From NCBI GenBank assembly GCA_019059635.1, contig JAGVRJ010000002.1, positions 1,240,001 through 1,304,000 of the forward strand: DNA of 64,000 nucleotides, read 5' to 3'. Shown here one piece after another: positions 9,280 through 21,795 of this stretch (within the stretch, counting starts at the first letter, position 1; every line of letters starts with the position of its first letter). This DNA comes from Proales similis (lineage: Eukaryota > Rotifera > Eurotatoria > Ploima > Proalidae). The notes under the pieces were generated by a model. It made no database searches. It was not told the origin of the DNA and saw nothing but the letters and a program-made list of their open reading frames with translations. The position numbers and the translations under genes are program-made.

Positions 9280-12200
9280 AAACCGAATCTATGTATAACC
9301 ATAGCTTCTCAATTGTTTGATTATTGTTATGGATTTTTAGCAGAGAAGATTAACGCCTCTTGACTTTTAATATATAAAAAAAGCGAAATTTTTCTTTCTC
9401 GATGATTACCCGTTTCTCCTTTCCCCTTCGAATCAATAGGGTTCAAAGCCTTGCGCAACGGGCGAATGGCTTTCAAACTCAGATAGGCTTTGGAGCCAGC
9501 GGCTACGAGATTAGAACAGAGCGAATTGTGGGGGAGAATTTAGATAAGCGAGACGCTTTGCGAATATTCTCTTCTTTCCCACCTCCTCCACCTCCCAATC
9601 CCTCCCAATGCACGTTCCTCTCCAGTGTTTGGCTTTGAGTTGTTCTCTAACTCGTTCGAATTGGGCCGAGTAGAATTAATGCTACTGGCCATCGACGCTT
9701 CTTTATTATTTCTATGTGCGAGTTCAACAAGCTGGAGAGCGGGTGTCTTTTAAACCGTTTGCATGCGATCTCTGCGTATTCTCTAAGGTCCGTTGTGTTG
9801 ATAGGCGTTCGTCTGCCTCATGATTTATTTCGAATGGCCGTTTGCGGTTTAAACATACAAAAACCGGTCTGCGTATTCTAATTAGCCGTCTGATTGTACG
9901 GGCGATTCTGTTAGGCAGCGACGTGTCACTTGGATATGGAAGCGTCTTGAGGCGCTTGTAAAGCGCGTTGAAAATCACGCTCTCGGACCAACGCTCACTT
10001 AAACACAACATACAGACAAATCAGCGATGAGTGAAAAAGAGATGCAGGCAATAGGGAGAGAGAGAGACGAAGAAGGGGGAGCGGGAGAGGAGGGCGAGAT
10101 TGGCGAGCGAAATGAGCATGAAAGAGAGGGTGACCGCCGCTAGCGCTGATTTTTGCATCTTTCAACCATTGTTTGTTTATGTAGGACGTTTGAAATGCAG
10201 CGCGGTGTTCGGTAAGCGACCATTCAATTTGATTCGAGCGTCTATCTGACTGAATAAGCGAACCAGATCTTGCTGACTTTTCAATTAAGCTGCCACAATT
10301 CTCTATTCGCTCGTTTGTGTTCTCTCGTCCTTTTTTATTTCAATCTCATATTTTGAATGCAAGCCACCTAGCCGCTATTGTGAACAGAGGCGCCCTTTCG
10401 TCGGCAGAGGGTGAGAGAGAGATCTAAAGAGACGATGAACAATGTGAAATTAAATGCGATTGTCGCCCGAGCCGTTCGTTTGACCTTTCGGCGCCTATAT
10501 TCTTCTTTTTTTTTCGCTCTCTCTCTCTCTTTGCAGCCGCGTGCATTTCCATCCATTTGATCGGCACCAACAATTGACCAATGCGTCTCTTGAAACGGCT
10601 TCGACCCTCGACGCGCGGTTAATATGGTCCGCTGATTGAGCTGCCTGCTTGCTCGCTCTCTCCGTCTCTTTGGGTCTCGGGCGGCTCGTTGTCGCCTCAT
10701 CGTCGCCGCGCCGAGTCAATCGAGCATTTAAATTAGCAGCTGCCAATTATTATTTGCTTGAGATCGAATAGTCCGAGATGTCTAATAATTATTCTCTTGA
10801 AGCGGTCAGGAAAAATCAATTTGCTCACGAGCGCAAATTGCACTTCCTCGTGTTTGCATTCAGTAACAGTTTTCATGAGTCAAAGCGATCGTCGCTCTCG
10901 CCCATGTCAGCAAATTTAGCGTCGACGGATGTTTGTGACTGGCTCTGGCATGGAAGTCAATGCATCCTCTCTCTCTTTTTCAATCTTTTCTGCCTTCTCG
11001 CTGCCTTGTTCTGTTTTTCTAAGCCGTTTGCCGTCGGCCGAATTTTGCAAATTTTTGAATTGAGTCAAGTCAGATCGATTTTATGCCAGCCAACTCGATT
11101 TGTTTGCCGGCATTGCTCGCATCTGCTTCATTATCTATTTGGCTCAAGTGCCAGTCAAATATTTGATTCTAGCCTCGTTGTTCGTTTCATTTGTTCGGCA
11201 TTCTTTGCTCGCCACGGCCTCTATTTCGATGGGCGGTGCTCATCGCATACAATTTGAGAACCGTCACCCTCTATCTCCCTCTTAATAATAGAAGGTATTC
11301 AAGAACTTGGAGTTAGTGACGCAACTCATTCTCAGTGCTTTTATTGTTTTTATCATATTTTCTCCACTCCAGTTGTCTTTTTGTTTCACGCTCGTCGACA
11401 GCAGTTGGGCAAATCTTATTTTCTATCAAAGTCTCTCTCTCTCTCTCTCTCTTCCTTTGTCTCTTTGTTTCATTTCCCCTGCTTGCCTAATGTCTAATGT
11501 GATTTGAGCCGAAAATCGATTCTAATTGGGGAGCAGTTCTCGTCATCAGAGTTGAAGTCGCTTCGCTTGTCGAACTCGCTTGCTCGTCTAAATGCAAATG
11601 AACACAATTTCACGCCGCTGCTCCTATTTATTGATTTTGCCTCTTCTCATCTTTCCTCTTTTTCAGCCGCTGCTTCATTCTCTTTCCACTTGGCTCCACT
11701 TGGTCCTAAGTGGGTCATGCAATTCTATATGCCCGAGTCTGGCCTTTATCACTTTTCTCTCCCTTACACCCATGGCCCTTTTTTTCTTCTCCTCGATTCG
11801 CCTCTTTCTCTCTCTCCTCTATTCTTATTCTTCTTCTCTCGCCCACTCACTTTCTCTCTTGCTTTTATTTTTTTTTCTCTTTTTTAACGGCCACCTCTCG
11901 CAATCTAGCTCGTTTGATTTGGCCTCAATCAAACACTTTGGGTCTGGGTCGCTAATCTTTAATTTACAATTCTGCACTCTAATTTCTCAATTGCTTTCGT
12001 TAATCGTCCTTTATGATTTTTTTTTTTCTATTTTTCTCTTCAATCTCCTTCTGATTCTTGCCTAACGCTGCGGTCTTTATAAATTTGCATTTTTCCTCAA
12101 TATCCGGCGCAAAGGGCGCCTGCCAATCGATCGGCTTGTGTGCTTGTGCATGAGAACGCTGGCAAAGGCAACAGTGAGTCGGGCTAAAATGATGCTAGTG

Positions 12201-13276
12201 TACGCAGAAGCGTGTTGCGCAATACTCCGACTGATGCGTGCGAAAAGTTGAAGTGAAACGGATCACGAATGAGAGCAGTGGTGCGCTGCCTGGCAGGCGA
12301 GCCGTGTAATTAAGCAGGACTCGAAAGGAGGGCTGCGCTTTACCGCCTTATTAATTAGCCATTCATTGTGCCGCCAACAGAATTCGAATTTCATAAATGA
12401 ACGCGGCGGTGGTGGTGGACGCGTTCGTTTCTGAAAGCTGAATGCAAGCAGCATCGGCGACGACCGGGCCGACACCGCCGCTACCGCAGTCGAATAAATT
12501 ATTTTGACTGACTTGGCCATAAGAGTGAGAATGGAAGCCGAACAACAACAACAACAACAATGGCAAGAACAAGTGGGAACGATTAGCTAATAAGCGGCTT
12601 GCACAAGTTGGAGGCAGTTGTATGCACGTAAAATAGGGCGCTACCAGGAAGAGGCAGCCGAGCGTGGTCTGGTCTCTACACTTGCGCTCATTCAAGCGCC
12701 TCTCAAATCAACGCCAATATCTGCTCTCGTCTTCTCTCTTTCGCTATTGTTGTGTTCATCATCATCATCATCTTCTTCTTCAGCAGCCTAATCATCAACG
12801 TTATATTTATCTTCATTTATTTTACTCCGACATATGGTCTCATTTTAGATCGAGGCAATGAGCAAATTGGCATGCAACTAAACGAGCGGGTGCGTGGGCT
12901 CTTGTGCGTGTGTGTGTGTGCGTCGAGTTTTGCTTTCTAGCTCATCATCGGCTTAAACGCCGGCCACCAATTCCCTTTTTTCTCCTCTTCTCCTTCTTAT
13001 TATTATTGAAATCTAACTTGATTGATGGATCGGCGCGCGGCCTTAAAATCCGTTTGTGTGTCGTCTTAGCCATGCAAATTACGCAAAGAGCTTCGTATAA
13101 TTCTTGCTTGGACTATTAAAAAAAATCTTCTTTTTCTTCTTCTCGCTCCTTCTTTCTCTTCTCTATTCATCTAAATCGGCAAGCAATTTAGAAGAAATGA
13201 GAGCCAGTTTATCTCTTAATTAAATGAACAGACAACTATTGCTTACCAAATTAAAATACAAGTAAACGGCCCAGAA
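9280..13276. other. 4-kb gene-free, pyrimidine-rich stretch upstream of ANKRD50
   Basis: No exon chain with a recognisable product is seen on either strand; the open frames are low-complexity Ser/Leu/Phe runs from CT-rich DNA. Purine-rich sequence at 10,040-10,140, a long (CT)-rich domain at about 11,400-11,900, AAC repeats at 12,541-12,560 and an ATC run at 12,759-12,772 are present. It may hold distal promoter elements or non-coding 5' exons of ANKRD50, or enhancers, but nothing specific can be claimed. Confidence 0.4.
11432..11453. repeat. (CT)n microsatellite
   Basis: Uninterrupted TC/CT dinucleotides inside the CT-rich domain. Confidence 0.9.
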
Positions 13277-16200
13277 ATGGAAATAACGGGGCAACTGAGA
13301 ACGGCATGTTCGAGTCTAATGGCTTCTTCATCGTCCTCTTCGTCGCCGTCGAACAGCTCGTCGCTCTCTTCGTCCAATTCTACTGCGCCAAGAGCCACTG
13401 AACGCATTGAAGAGCGAGCCCAATCGCCCGCGGGCTCATGTTCTTCGTCGATCGTCGCCGGTTTATCAAATCTTTCATTTTCGGCGTCGAATTCAACATC
13501 ATCGCTTTCGTCTTGTGTCTCATACGGCGATCCCTTCACTTGTCGCACCGACAGCGACACTCTTGAGTCGCCCAAGAGCGTAGCGAATGCCAATTCAAAG
13601 CGAGCAACAGAAGCAAGCAATTTTGCTTGGGCTCCGTACAAGTCGAAGCCGTTTCATGGAAAACAGTGGCTCAGGCCTAAACTGTGGCAAATCTTGAACG
13701 ACAAGGGCGGCGAGCGCAAATGCATTTTATTACTGGGCGAGAGTGGCAGCGGTAAAAGCCACTTGTGTTGTGAATTAAAATGGCCAACAACAAGCGAGAC
13801 GAACCAAAAGGATTTAGCGGATCGGATTATGGCAATTTACTTCTTTAACGAGCTCAATCACAGTCGAAACACGCTAAGCGCTTTTCACGCTCATTTGAGC
13901 CGCTCAGTGAATGAATTTTGCGCGTCAAGTGGACTGACGTCCGAACAATCAGTGTGTTCGACGTCCGAGACGGAATCGCATTCTAACAAGCGAACAAACT
14001 CACAGCCATTAATCGATGCCTCTGCTGCTTCTGAATGCGCCGGCTCGCTCTCCAGTCCGGCACTGAGTAAGCAATTTCTCAACTCACTAAACACAGTCGA
14101 GTTGGAGTCGAAAAACGCTCGAATGGCTCTTGTGGTAGACGGAATTGATAATCTGCTGCTCGCCTCCAAGCATTCGCTCGACGAGCTCAATCAAGCCGAA
14201 CAGATTCTTGATTACTTGCGTCGCATTCAGAAGAGCATGCCCGACTGGCTAACTTTAATAATTAGCGCTCGACGTCACACGGAAAGACAACATTTGCGCA
14301 AGTTGGCCAACGACTGGACTTATCACAAGCTGAACATGGACAAGTGTCCGAGCACAGTCCAAACAAAGCAGCTTATTCCGAGCTCCATGTCGGTGAATTC
14401 GATTCAAGTGCCGAGTGCGTCCGAATCGCCGCGCAGCAGCACGCCGTCGAGTTTTGCTGCGGCCTCGAGCGAATACAGCAAGCTGAAAGAGGTGCAAAGC
14501 TTCATCTTGAAACAGCTCGATCGCAACGATCTGCTCCGCTCCAAATTCATTTGCAAACAGGCCAAGTCGATCGAGCTGCTTAATCTGTTGCTGGTCAAGT
14601 CAAATTTCTGCCTCTTGTATGTGGAGACTTTGTTCGATCTCATTTGCCGAGGACTAGTGGACGCGTCCGAAATCAAAAAGACGCCAGCCGGCCTGGCTGG
14701 TCTATACACGTTCATCTATTCGAAAATTGCGAGTCGATTTAACGAAGAATCGCTGCCGGAAAATAGCCAACAGCCATGCAGGTCTACGCTGGTGCTATCA
14801 ATCATCTCGCTAATCGCTGTTCAAATGAAGCTTGTCGACAAGTTTGAGCTTTACAATCAATTACGTGCTCGCTATCAGCACCTCAGTCTTTCCCTGTTCG
14901 AGCAAACGTTTGAGCATGTTCGCACTTTTCTGCTGGTGAAAGTGACCGGCTCGGCTCACAAGTACAAAATGTTTCACGCCACATTCAATGAATGGTTCTT
15001 GGACGCCAAGCAAAATCATCAAGTTCAGCTGAGCGAGGCGCATTTCCATTTGGCAAGCTATCACTTCAAGCGACTTAGCATGCACTACGAACGGTCTAAA
15101 GCGCTCAAGGAGCCCGGTGAGGCGGCCGATTACGCCCAAAGCTTGTGGAAGAGCTTTAGACATCATTTGGCCAAGTCGGCGGGCTTCATGAGCCAGCCAG
15201 AGCTGAGCTATTTCTACTCTCTGTGTGAAAGTGTTTACCTCGCCTCGGTTGGCCCGGCAAGCGCTCACGAAGAGATCGATTACAAACGCGTATTTAAATC
15301 GTTCGCCAGTATAATGCCCGCTCATACTTATCAGCAGCTCTTGTTCGATTTGACCGCCCGAGGCGATCTAAATGCTTTAAAGCTACTTATAGCTCACGAC
15401 GCTTCGCTGCTTCATTTAAGCGACCACGAAGGCCATACGCCGTTAATGATTGCCTGCAAATTCGGCCATATGCATTTGGTCGAGTACTTGGTCAACAGTG
15501 GCTGCGGCTCTCTATTGCACCAGAGTGAACAACTCGGATGGAACGCGCTCGGCCTAGCAGTCTCTAAAGGTCAGTACCGCGAGCCTAATAAGAGCTCTGC
15601 TGCCTTTTCTAACCTTTTTTTTGCTGCTACTGACGAATAGGCTATGTGGATATTGCGCGCTTTCTGCTCGAACGCGGTGCGAGCGTCGAATGCAGCGTCG
15701 ATCAAAAGCCTCTGTTGGCCGCGATCTGCAATTCGGATCGACGCATGGTATCGCTCTTGCTCGACTTTGGCGCAAACGGTATGGTTCAATAGAGACTAGA
15801 AATTGCATCATTGTGCAATCGAGTTCTAATCAAGCTCTGAATCGAATAGTAAACGAAAAGGATTTGGATGGAAACTCGGCACTTCATTTGGCGATCAAAA
15901 CCGGCGACTTGCGAATAGTTGATCTGCTGCTCTCGTTCGGAGCCGATCCATCCTACCTCAATCCTCAAGGCTTCAACTCGCTTTGCTTCACTCTGATTAC
16001 TCAAACGCAGTCGGAGCAGACAGTCGAGCTTATCCGACTATTACTCAAGCACAGCGCTCTCATGGAACAAGGTGATCATGAAGGCAGAACGGCCCTAATG
16101 CACGCAGCTCGCCTAGGCGACATTGACCTTGTCGACTATCTGCTCAAACAAGGTGCCGATATCGACGCCATCGACTCGAATGGCTTTACTGCCCTCTCGC

Positions 16201-17858
16201 ACGCAGTCACCTGCCGCAATGAAGAAGCGTTTCAGTTTCTGCTGGAAAATGACGCCGCCACTCACATTCTGGATCAGGACGGACGTTCTATTCTGTCGAT
16301 TGCTAGCTCGATCGGCACTGTGTCCATTTTGAAACTTCTCATTCAAAAGGGCCTTGACGAGATGCATCGGGACAATTTCGGTCTTACTCCGCTGCACGAG
16401 GCGGCCAAGGCAGGCCACGAGCACGTTTGTGTTGCCCTACTCGACTATGGCAGTGAAATAGATGCCCGGGACAACGAGGGTCGAACGAGCCTCTATTTAG
16501 CCGCTCAGAATGGACGCATTTCAACCGTTCAGCTTTTGCTCGCTTGGCAAGCTGACCCAAACGTCGTCACTTATCAGGGTTTCAGCGCACTTCGAATTGC
16601 GAGCATCAAACGCCATTTAGAAATCTGTAATGAACTGATCGATGCCCAGGCCAACGTAAACGCAGTTGACGCTGACGGCCGCTCGATTCTTCACGATCTA
16701 ATGCTCATCGCAGATTCGAGCCAGATAATCGATTTGTTGCTGCGAAGAGGAGTGGCTGTTGATCACGTGGACTGCGAAGGACGCACGTGTCTGCACATTG
16801 CGTGTTCGGCGGGCAGCGAATCAATTGTTCAGACTCTGATACGATTCGGCGCAGATGTCGAACGCCGCGACCCAGAAGGAAACACAGCGCTCATTTGTGC
16901 AGCCAAAAGCGATCGACTCGCAGTTATTCGCCTCTTGTTGGAAGAGGCACGAGCCAATGTTGATCAATCTGACTCGCACGGCTTCACGTCTTTGTGCGTG
17001 GCCGCACAGCGCGGCAATTTCGACGTGGCCAACTGCCTACTGCGACACGGCGCCCGAATTTACGCATCTCATCGCAATCCGATCAAACTAGCTGCCCAGC
17101 AAGGACACGAGCAAGTGGGCAGGCTGCTGCAAATGTGCTCGATGGGCACACATGCCTCCTGGATTCCTCGCAATTCAAAGTCTTTTGACTCTTTCAAGTT
17201 GAATAGAGTTTCGGTCACTCCTGGTATGGTGCCGTCCACATCTGCTTACTCCTACTGGTTCCAGTCGAGCAATTCAAACGAGCACGAGCATGAGAGGGCC
17301 GACAAGCTGAGTCGGCTCAATTCGTTTGGAATGAGCAAGCTGAAAATGGTCAAAGAGCGCCTGCTAAAGCGCTCTAACGACGAGATCAGAGTAAACTCGG
17401 TGTTCATAAGCGCCTCGGCGCTCAACTGGTCTGCTCGTAGCACAACCACTGAGCCCGATATTTGGGCTGCCTACTCGGCTCGTGAACAGTTCAACTCCCT
17501 AACGCCGGACGGCGGTGTTCAACAGACGGGCACTAATAAGCTGAAAAGGTTCAACTCGTTTCGGCAGAGTGGCATTTTTCAAATGATTAAAAATCGTTTT
17601 AAATCAATGACAAGTACTAATTCGCTCACAAGCTCGAAATCGAGCGGATCAAAGTTCAAATCGTTCGGGCGCCAAACAAACGCACGCTCGCCCAATGATC
17701 TGTTGCACTCGTCTGACGAGGACACGTTAACTTCGATTCAATCGAATTTGAACAAACCGAACAAATTTGAGTTGCCAGACGCCGAGCCGACCAGACACCC
17801 TTTCGAGCGTCCATCTTTTCTCGATCTCAGTCAAATCAAACGCGAAACTTCAATTTAA
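13277..17858 (+). CDS. ANKRD50: ANKRD50, STAND-type P-loop plus ankyrin repeats
   Basis: Three exons, 13277-15569, 15641-15778 and 15850-17858, give 1,479 residues (human about 1,430). The N-terminal 130 residues are Ser/Thr-rich and low complexity. A STAND-type NTPase follows with Walker A GESGSGKS at 154-161 and a Walker B LVVDGIDNLL near 280. A winged-helix-like part comes next. Ankyrin repeats run from about 690 to 1245, with GRSILSIAS, GLDEMHRDNFGLTPLHEAA and DADGRS units in the order seen in ANKRD50. The last 230 residues are Ser-rich with two similar KLKM/KLKRFNSF segments. In vertebrates ANKRD50 works with the SNX27-retromer-WASH machinery that returns receptors from endosomes to the surface. 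TANC proteins have the same architecture, but the ankyrin wording fits ANKRD50 better. A poly(A) signal lies at 17961-17966. Confidence 0.88.
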
Positions 17859-18211
17859 GTGAATGCCAACAAAATAGTAGATGTGGCGATTTGCACAACT
17901 TCATTTTATTCATATTTTGCTTGGGTTCATTAGGCGGCGCGAATCAAACGCTTATTTTCTAATAAACTAATTGTGATAAAGGAGCTGTCTGATCTCAAAC
18001 TGTAAAGGTTCCTTCAGACTGGTTCAAAGTCACAGAGAGCGCTTTATTGAGCCAGAATAAGTTTAAAAGAACAAAAGAAGAAGAAGAAGCACACGTTGAG
18101 AGAAAGGCAGAGTTATGGCTGAATAGCCCAATATTCTTTAAATTGAACGGCCCACAAGCGTTGCTTGATGTGAAAATGATTCCTTAATCAGAATAGGTTG
18201 GAGAGCTCTGA
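17859..18211. other. convergent 3' ends of ANKRD50 and PNISR
   Basis: AATAAA for ANKRD50 at 17961-17966 and a reverse signal for PNISR at 18043-18048 lie 80 bp apart, so the transcripts end close together. Nothing else is seen. Confidence 0.6.
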
Positions 18212-20014
18212 TTATCTTGACTTTTTGCGTCTATTGGATCGATTGTGTGCTCGCTTGGAATGACTGCTTCGACCGGACGACGATGATGAAGACGACGACG
18301 ACGACGACGATGAGGATGATGAAGAGCTAGATGAAGAGCTGGATGATGACGATGAGGATGACGATCGTCTTCGAGTGCTTCGTTTCTTTTTCGATTGTGA
18401 ACTCTTGCTGGCTTTTCGCTTTTCACTTCGTGATCTCTGGCTTCGATGGCGACGTGACGAGTCCGGTCGACGCGAGCTAGAGCGTCTTCTATGCTTGCGA
18501 CTGCTCGTGGTCTCATAGTCACGTCTTCTATTGCGACCGGCATCTCGTCTTCTGTAGCGATCACGGTGGCCAGAGCGATTGTCGGCCACAGCTTTCGCCT
18601 GATCTCGGCTATTCTGCTTTGAAAATTCTTCCTCAATTCGCCGTTCAAACTCTCTGAGTCGTTCTAAGCCTCTTCGCTTCAACGCCTCAATGTCCTCCTC
18701 TTCGTTTATTTCTTCGTCGCTTTTCGCCTCTTCGTCATCCTCCTCTCCGTCGTAATCCAAATTCAACTTTTTACTCGATTTCTTAAACTCTTGAATTCGT
18801 CTATATTCTAAATAGAGGTCCAAAAATTTAATTCAAATCCTCTGCGCCAACTGAGACTTTTACTCTAAACTTGCCTTTTTCGTACACAACAGTTTCGTTG
18901 GCAATTTTCTGCATTTCAATATTAGTGACTTCGAGCAGCAAGTCGGTCATCCAGACTTTGACCAGTCCCGCCTACATAGATGTCAATTGACTCTGAGACA
19001 AGGCGAGAACGATTAACAAACATAAATCCTCACCATAATCTCGATTTTCTCGCGCTCGTCGAGTCGAACGTCGCTCTTGGCTCGGCTCAAGCTCGGTTGG
19101 TCTTTGGCCATTTGACTGTGAAGACGTTCTCGTTCGAGCATCTGCTTGTTGAGGTGGTGCAGGCGCGGCTTCTTGCCGATTGTGCCAAGCTCTTCCAGTC
19201 CTACGTCTTCATCGTCGGCGGTGGCGAAAACGCTGCTCACACTCTGAATGAAATAGAATTTCTCGTTGCATGAGCAAGTTTCGAAATGAACGATGCGAAA
19301 AGACACCTACCGCTTTGGGCGTGTCCTCGCTTGGTTTGAATCTGCTGCTACTCGCCGGTTTTTCTTGCTTGTCTTTGTGAATTTTCTCAAGCTCCTCTTT
19401 GAGCCAGGGCGGCAGTTTCTTTCCACTTTTGGTCTTTTCCGCGCCGCCAGAAGACTTGGACTCGTCAGCCTATTCAAACGAGACATGATGCAATTAAAGT
19501 CTGCCTCTCAGTTGACGTGTATTAATGCTAACTTGGAGCTCGCTCAAAACAAAATGATGCCTGGATGCGTAAATGTAAATAAAAAATTTACTTGGCTCGA
19601 ATCATAAGCGGCAAATACGGGCTTTGATGAATTCTTACTACTCGCCTGATTGTTCGCATCGGTCAGAAGCGAATTGGAACTAAATCGATTTATTAACGAT
19701 TTGCCCTTGGGAATAGGACCCGTGTTAACGATACTAGTGCTAGAGTTGCTACTGGCGATGCTGTTGCTGCTGCTCACTGTGGTCTCGGGAGCGGCTGCCA
19801 CACTGACTGTTGGCTCGCTGCTGACCACTGAGCTTTCGGCTACAGTCGGTGTTTCGGCCGCTTGCCTTGCAGCTTGTACGGCCTGTGCCATGTGCAGTTG
19901 CTGCTGTTGTTTCCATTGTTCAAAGAGCTCTCTATTTTTCAGCCACTGCTGAGAGACTGACGCCCAGTCGAAATTGCCTGCGTCGTTTGGATCGGGCCAG
20001 CTTGGTTGCCACAT
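18212..20014 (-). CDS. PNISR: PNISR, arginine/serine-rich splicing-associated protein
   Basis: Exons 19592-20014, 19311-19469, 19034-19243, 18871-18971 and 18212-18800 give 493 residues (human 805). The N-terminus has MWQPSWPDP, FDWASVSQQWLKNRE and a Gln-rich helix. Exon 2 contains KKLPPWLKEELEKI, which matches the LPAWIREGLEK motif of PNISR. Exon 4 has a conserved WMTDLLLEVTNIE helix (human MLLTEILLDVTDEE). The last exon is an RS-type tail with Arg/Ser pairs and a roughly 30-residue Ser run. PNISR is a nuclear speckle protein linked to splicing; the function here is by family. The fourth intron donor (GTTTAG) was chosen by frame and is weaker than the rest, so the join near residue 310 is uncertain. 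It is divergent from SF3B4 across about 410 bp. Confidence 0.82.
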
Positions 20015-20426
20015 GCTCGCTTCTTGTTTCGATACTTGCGAGGATACTACGGACGTAGTCAATGAGAGACTTGCAAACTGTAGAGCTATGCAGGCCTCTC
20101 GGTGAAAACGCCATCATCCATTATGCACGCGTTGCAGATCCAACTTGTCAGTAGAACGAGTTCTCTTTTTACCGTGAGCCTCTCAGAGTCTGGTGAACGC
20201 CTGTTTCAGCTCGAAACAGGGCTTTTTCATATTCCACGCCAAGTGAAGACTCAGTTCAAGTGCTGATTACATCGTCCCTTAATTTGTGTTGAAATCAAGA
20301 CTGAAATGGAAGCATCACGAAATAATCAGTAAAGTAAATTACATTTAATGCGCACGCGCCATTCGTCCAGCTAGCTAGAACGCGAAAGTTGAATAGACAC
20401 GCAATTGCAGCAGCAGCAGCAGCAGA
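20015..20426. other. shared divergent promoter, PNISR / SF3B4
   Basis: The two splicing-related genes start back to back with about 410 bp between their start codons. There is no TATA box. A CAG run (20,408-20,425) directly precedes the SF3B4 start. Confidence 0.55.
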
Positions 20427-21490
20427 ATGGCAGTGGCCGAAAGGAATCAGGACGCGACCATCTACGTCGGTGGTCTTGACGAAAAAGTATCCGAGGCCAT
20501 TCTCTGGGAGCTGTTCGTACAGGCTGGGCCAGTGGTGAACGTGCACATGCCCAAAGACCGTGTGACTCAAAACCACCAAGGCTACGGTTTTGTCGAGTTC
20601 ATGAGCGAAGAGGACGCCGACTATGCAATAAAAATAATGAACATGATAAAGCTTTACGGCAAACCGATTAGGGTCAACAAGGCGTCGGCTCATCAGAAGA
20701 ACCTTGACATCGGTGCCAATCTATTCATCGGCAATCTAGACCCAGAAGTCGACGAAAAGCTCTTGTACGACACGTTCAGTGCATTCGGAGTCATTCTTCA
20801 GGTGCCCAAGGTATTTTGGCAATTTCCTGCTCTCTTGATTTCTTTGGCTCTTTTTACCATTGCGATTCGAAGATTATGAGAGACACCGAGACCAACAGCT
20901 CCAAAGGCTTTGCTTTCGTCAACTTTGCAAGTTTCGACGCAGCCGACGCCGCCCTGGAGGCCATGAACGGACAGTTCCTTTGCAATCGGCCCATTACAAT
21001 ATCTTACGCCTTTAAAAAAGACTCGAAAGGCGAAAGACACGGTAGCGAAGCCGAGCGTTTCCTGGCCGCTCAGAACCCATTGCCGATCGCCGAGAGGCCC
21101 CATCAGATATTTGCGGACGCGCCCACTTCACAGCCAAGCATGACTCAGATGAATCCGCCCGTGGGAATGCCTCCTATGCCCATGATGGTCGCGCCGCCTA
21201 TGATGCCGCCCGTAATGCCTCCGAGCATGCCACTCTATCCGGGAATGCCGGGTTTCGGCGGCGCACCGATGCCTTTTGCGATGCCACCACCTCCAGGAAT
21301 GCATCATGGCTACCCGATGGCCATGCACGGAATGCCACCACCGCCAATGCCATTCGCCGGAGCGCCCATGCCCTTCGCAGGACACATAAATCCGGGCGTA
21401 ATGAGGCCACAAATGCCTCCTCCGCCATCGGCCATGGGAATGCCGCCCGCTATGCCACCCCCACCACCTCGACCTCAGCAAAGCTCTTAG
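20427..21490 (+). CDS. SF3B4: SF3B4 (SAP49), U2 snRNP SF3b subunit
   Basis: Two exons, 20427-20810 and 20873-21490, 333 residues (human 424). RRM1 spans about residues 12-90 (ATIYVGGLD as RNP2, YGFVEFM as RNP1) and RRM2 about 100-178 ([28 protein letters not shown]), followed by a Pro/Met-rich tail. SF3B4 is part of the SF3b complex of the U2 snRNP and crosslinks to pre-mRNA just upstream of the branch point. The intron falls inside RRM2 after VPK. A poly(A) signal lies at 21545-21550. The Pro-rich tail is shorter than in vertebrates. AK9 starts about 300 bp further on, in the same direction. Confidence 0.95.
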
Positions 21491-21795
21491 TTCAAGCGCT
21501 TCAATTTTTTCTCTTTCAAATCCCTGCTATCATGTAAATTGCTGAATAAAAGCAAAATCTCTTGGGCAAAAATGCACTGCAATGCATACTGACTACAAGA
21601 GTTAACATTACTGCGTGCGATTGGTCGCTGGGCTGATACCGGCTTCGTCGCCATGGTTACTTGATCAAGCAGTTTGAGTGAGCATACACAAAAATCTGCA
21701 ATTAAGCCAAAGCAAAGTTGAAGCGTAGATAGGCGTCAGACGAAGGTTTAATATTTGTAACGAATCAAACAAATAAACGCATCAACACGAGCAGA
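21491..21795. other. SF3B4 3' flank and AK9 promoter
   Basis: SF3B4 poly(A) signal at 21545-21550; no TATA box for AK9. An in-leader AATAAA occurs at 21771-21776, just before the AK9 start. Confidence 0.5.

Noticed and set aside
10368-10746. Minus-strand Arg-rich open frames
   Set aside because: Two overlapping frames from GA/CT-rich DNA with no domain wording; composition explains the lack of stops.
10778-12065. Chain of plus-strand Ser/Leu/Phe-rich frames that look like membrane proteins
   Set aside because: They come from pyrimidine-rich DNA (CTT, TCT, TTT codons), lack splice logic and show no conserved motif.
13277-17858. KIDINS220 or TANC identity for the ankyrin gene
   Set aside because: In KIDINS220 the P-loop follows the ankyrins; here it precedes them. 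TANC wording around the P-loop and TPR tail is absent, while ankyrin units match ANKRD50.
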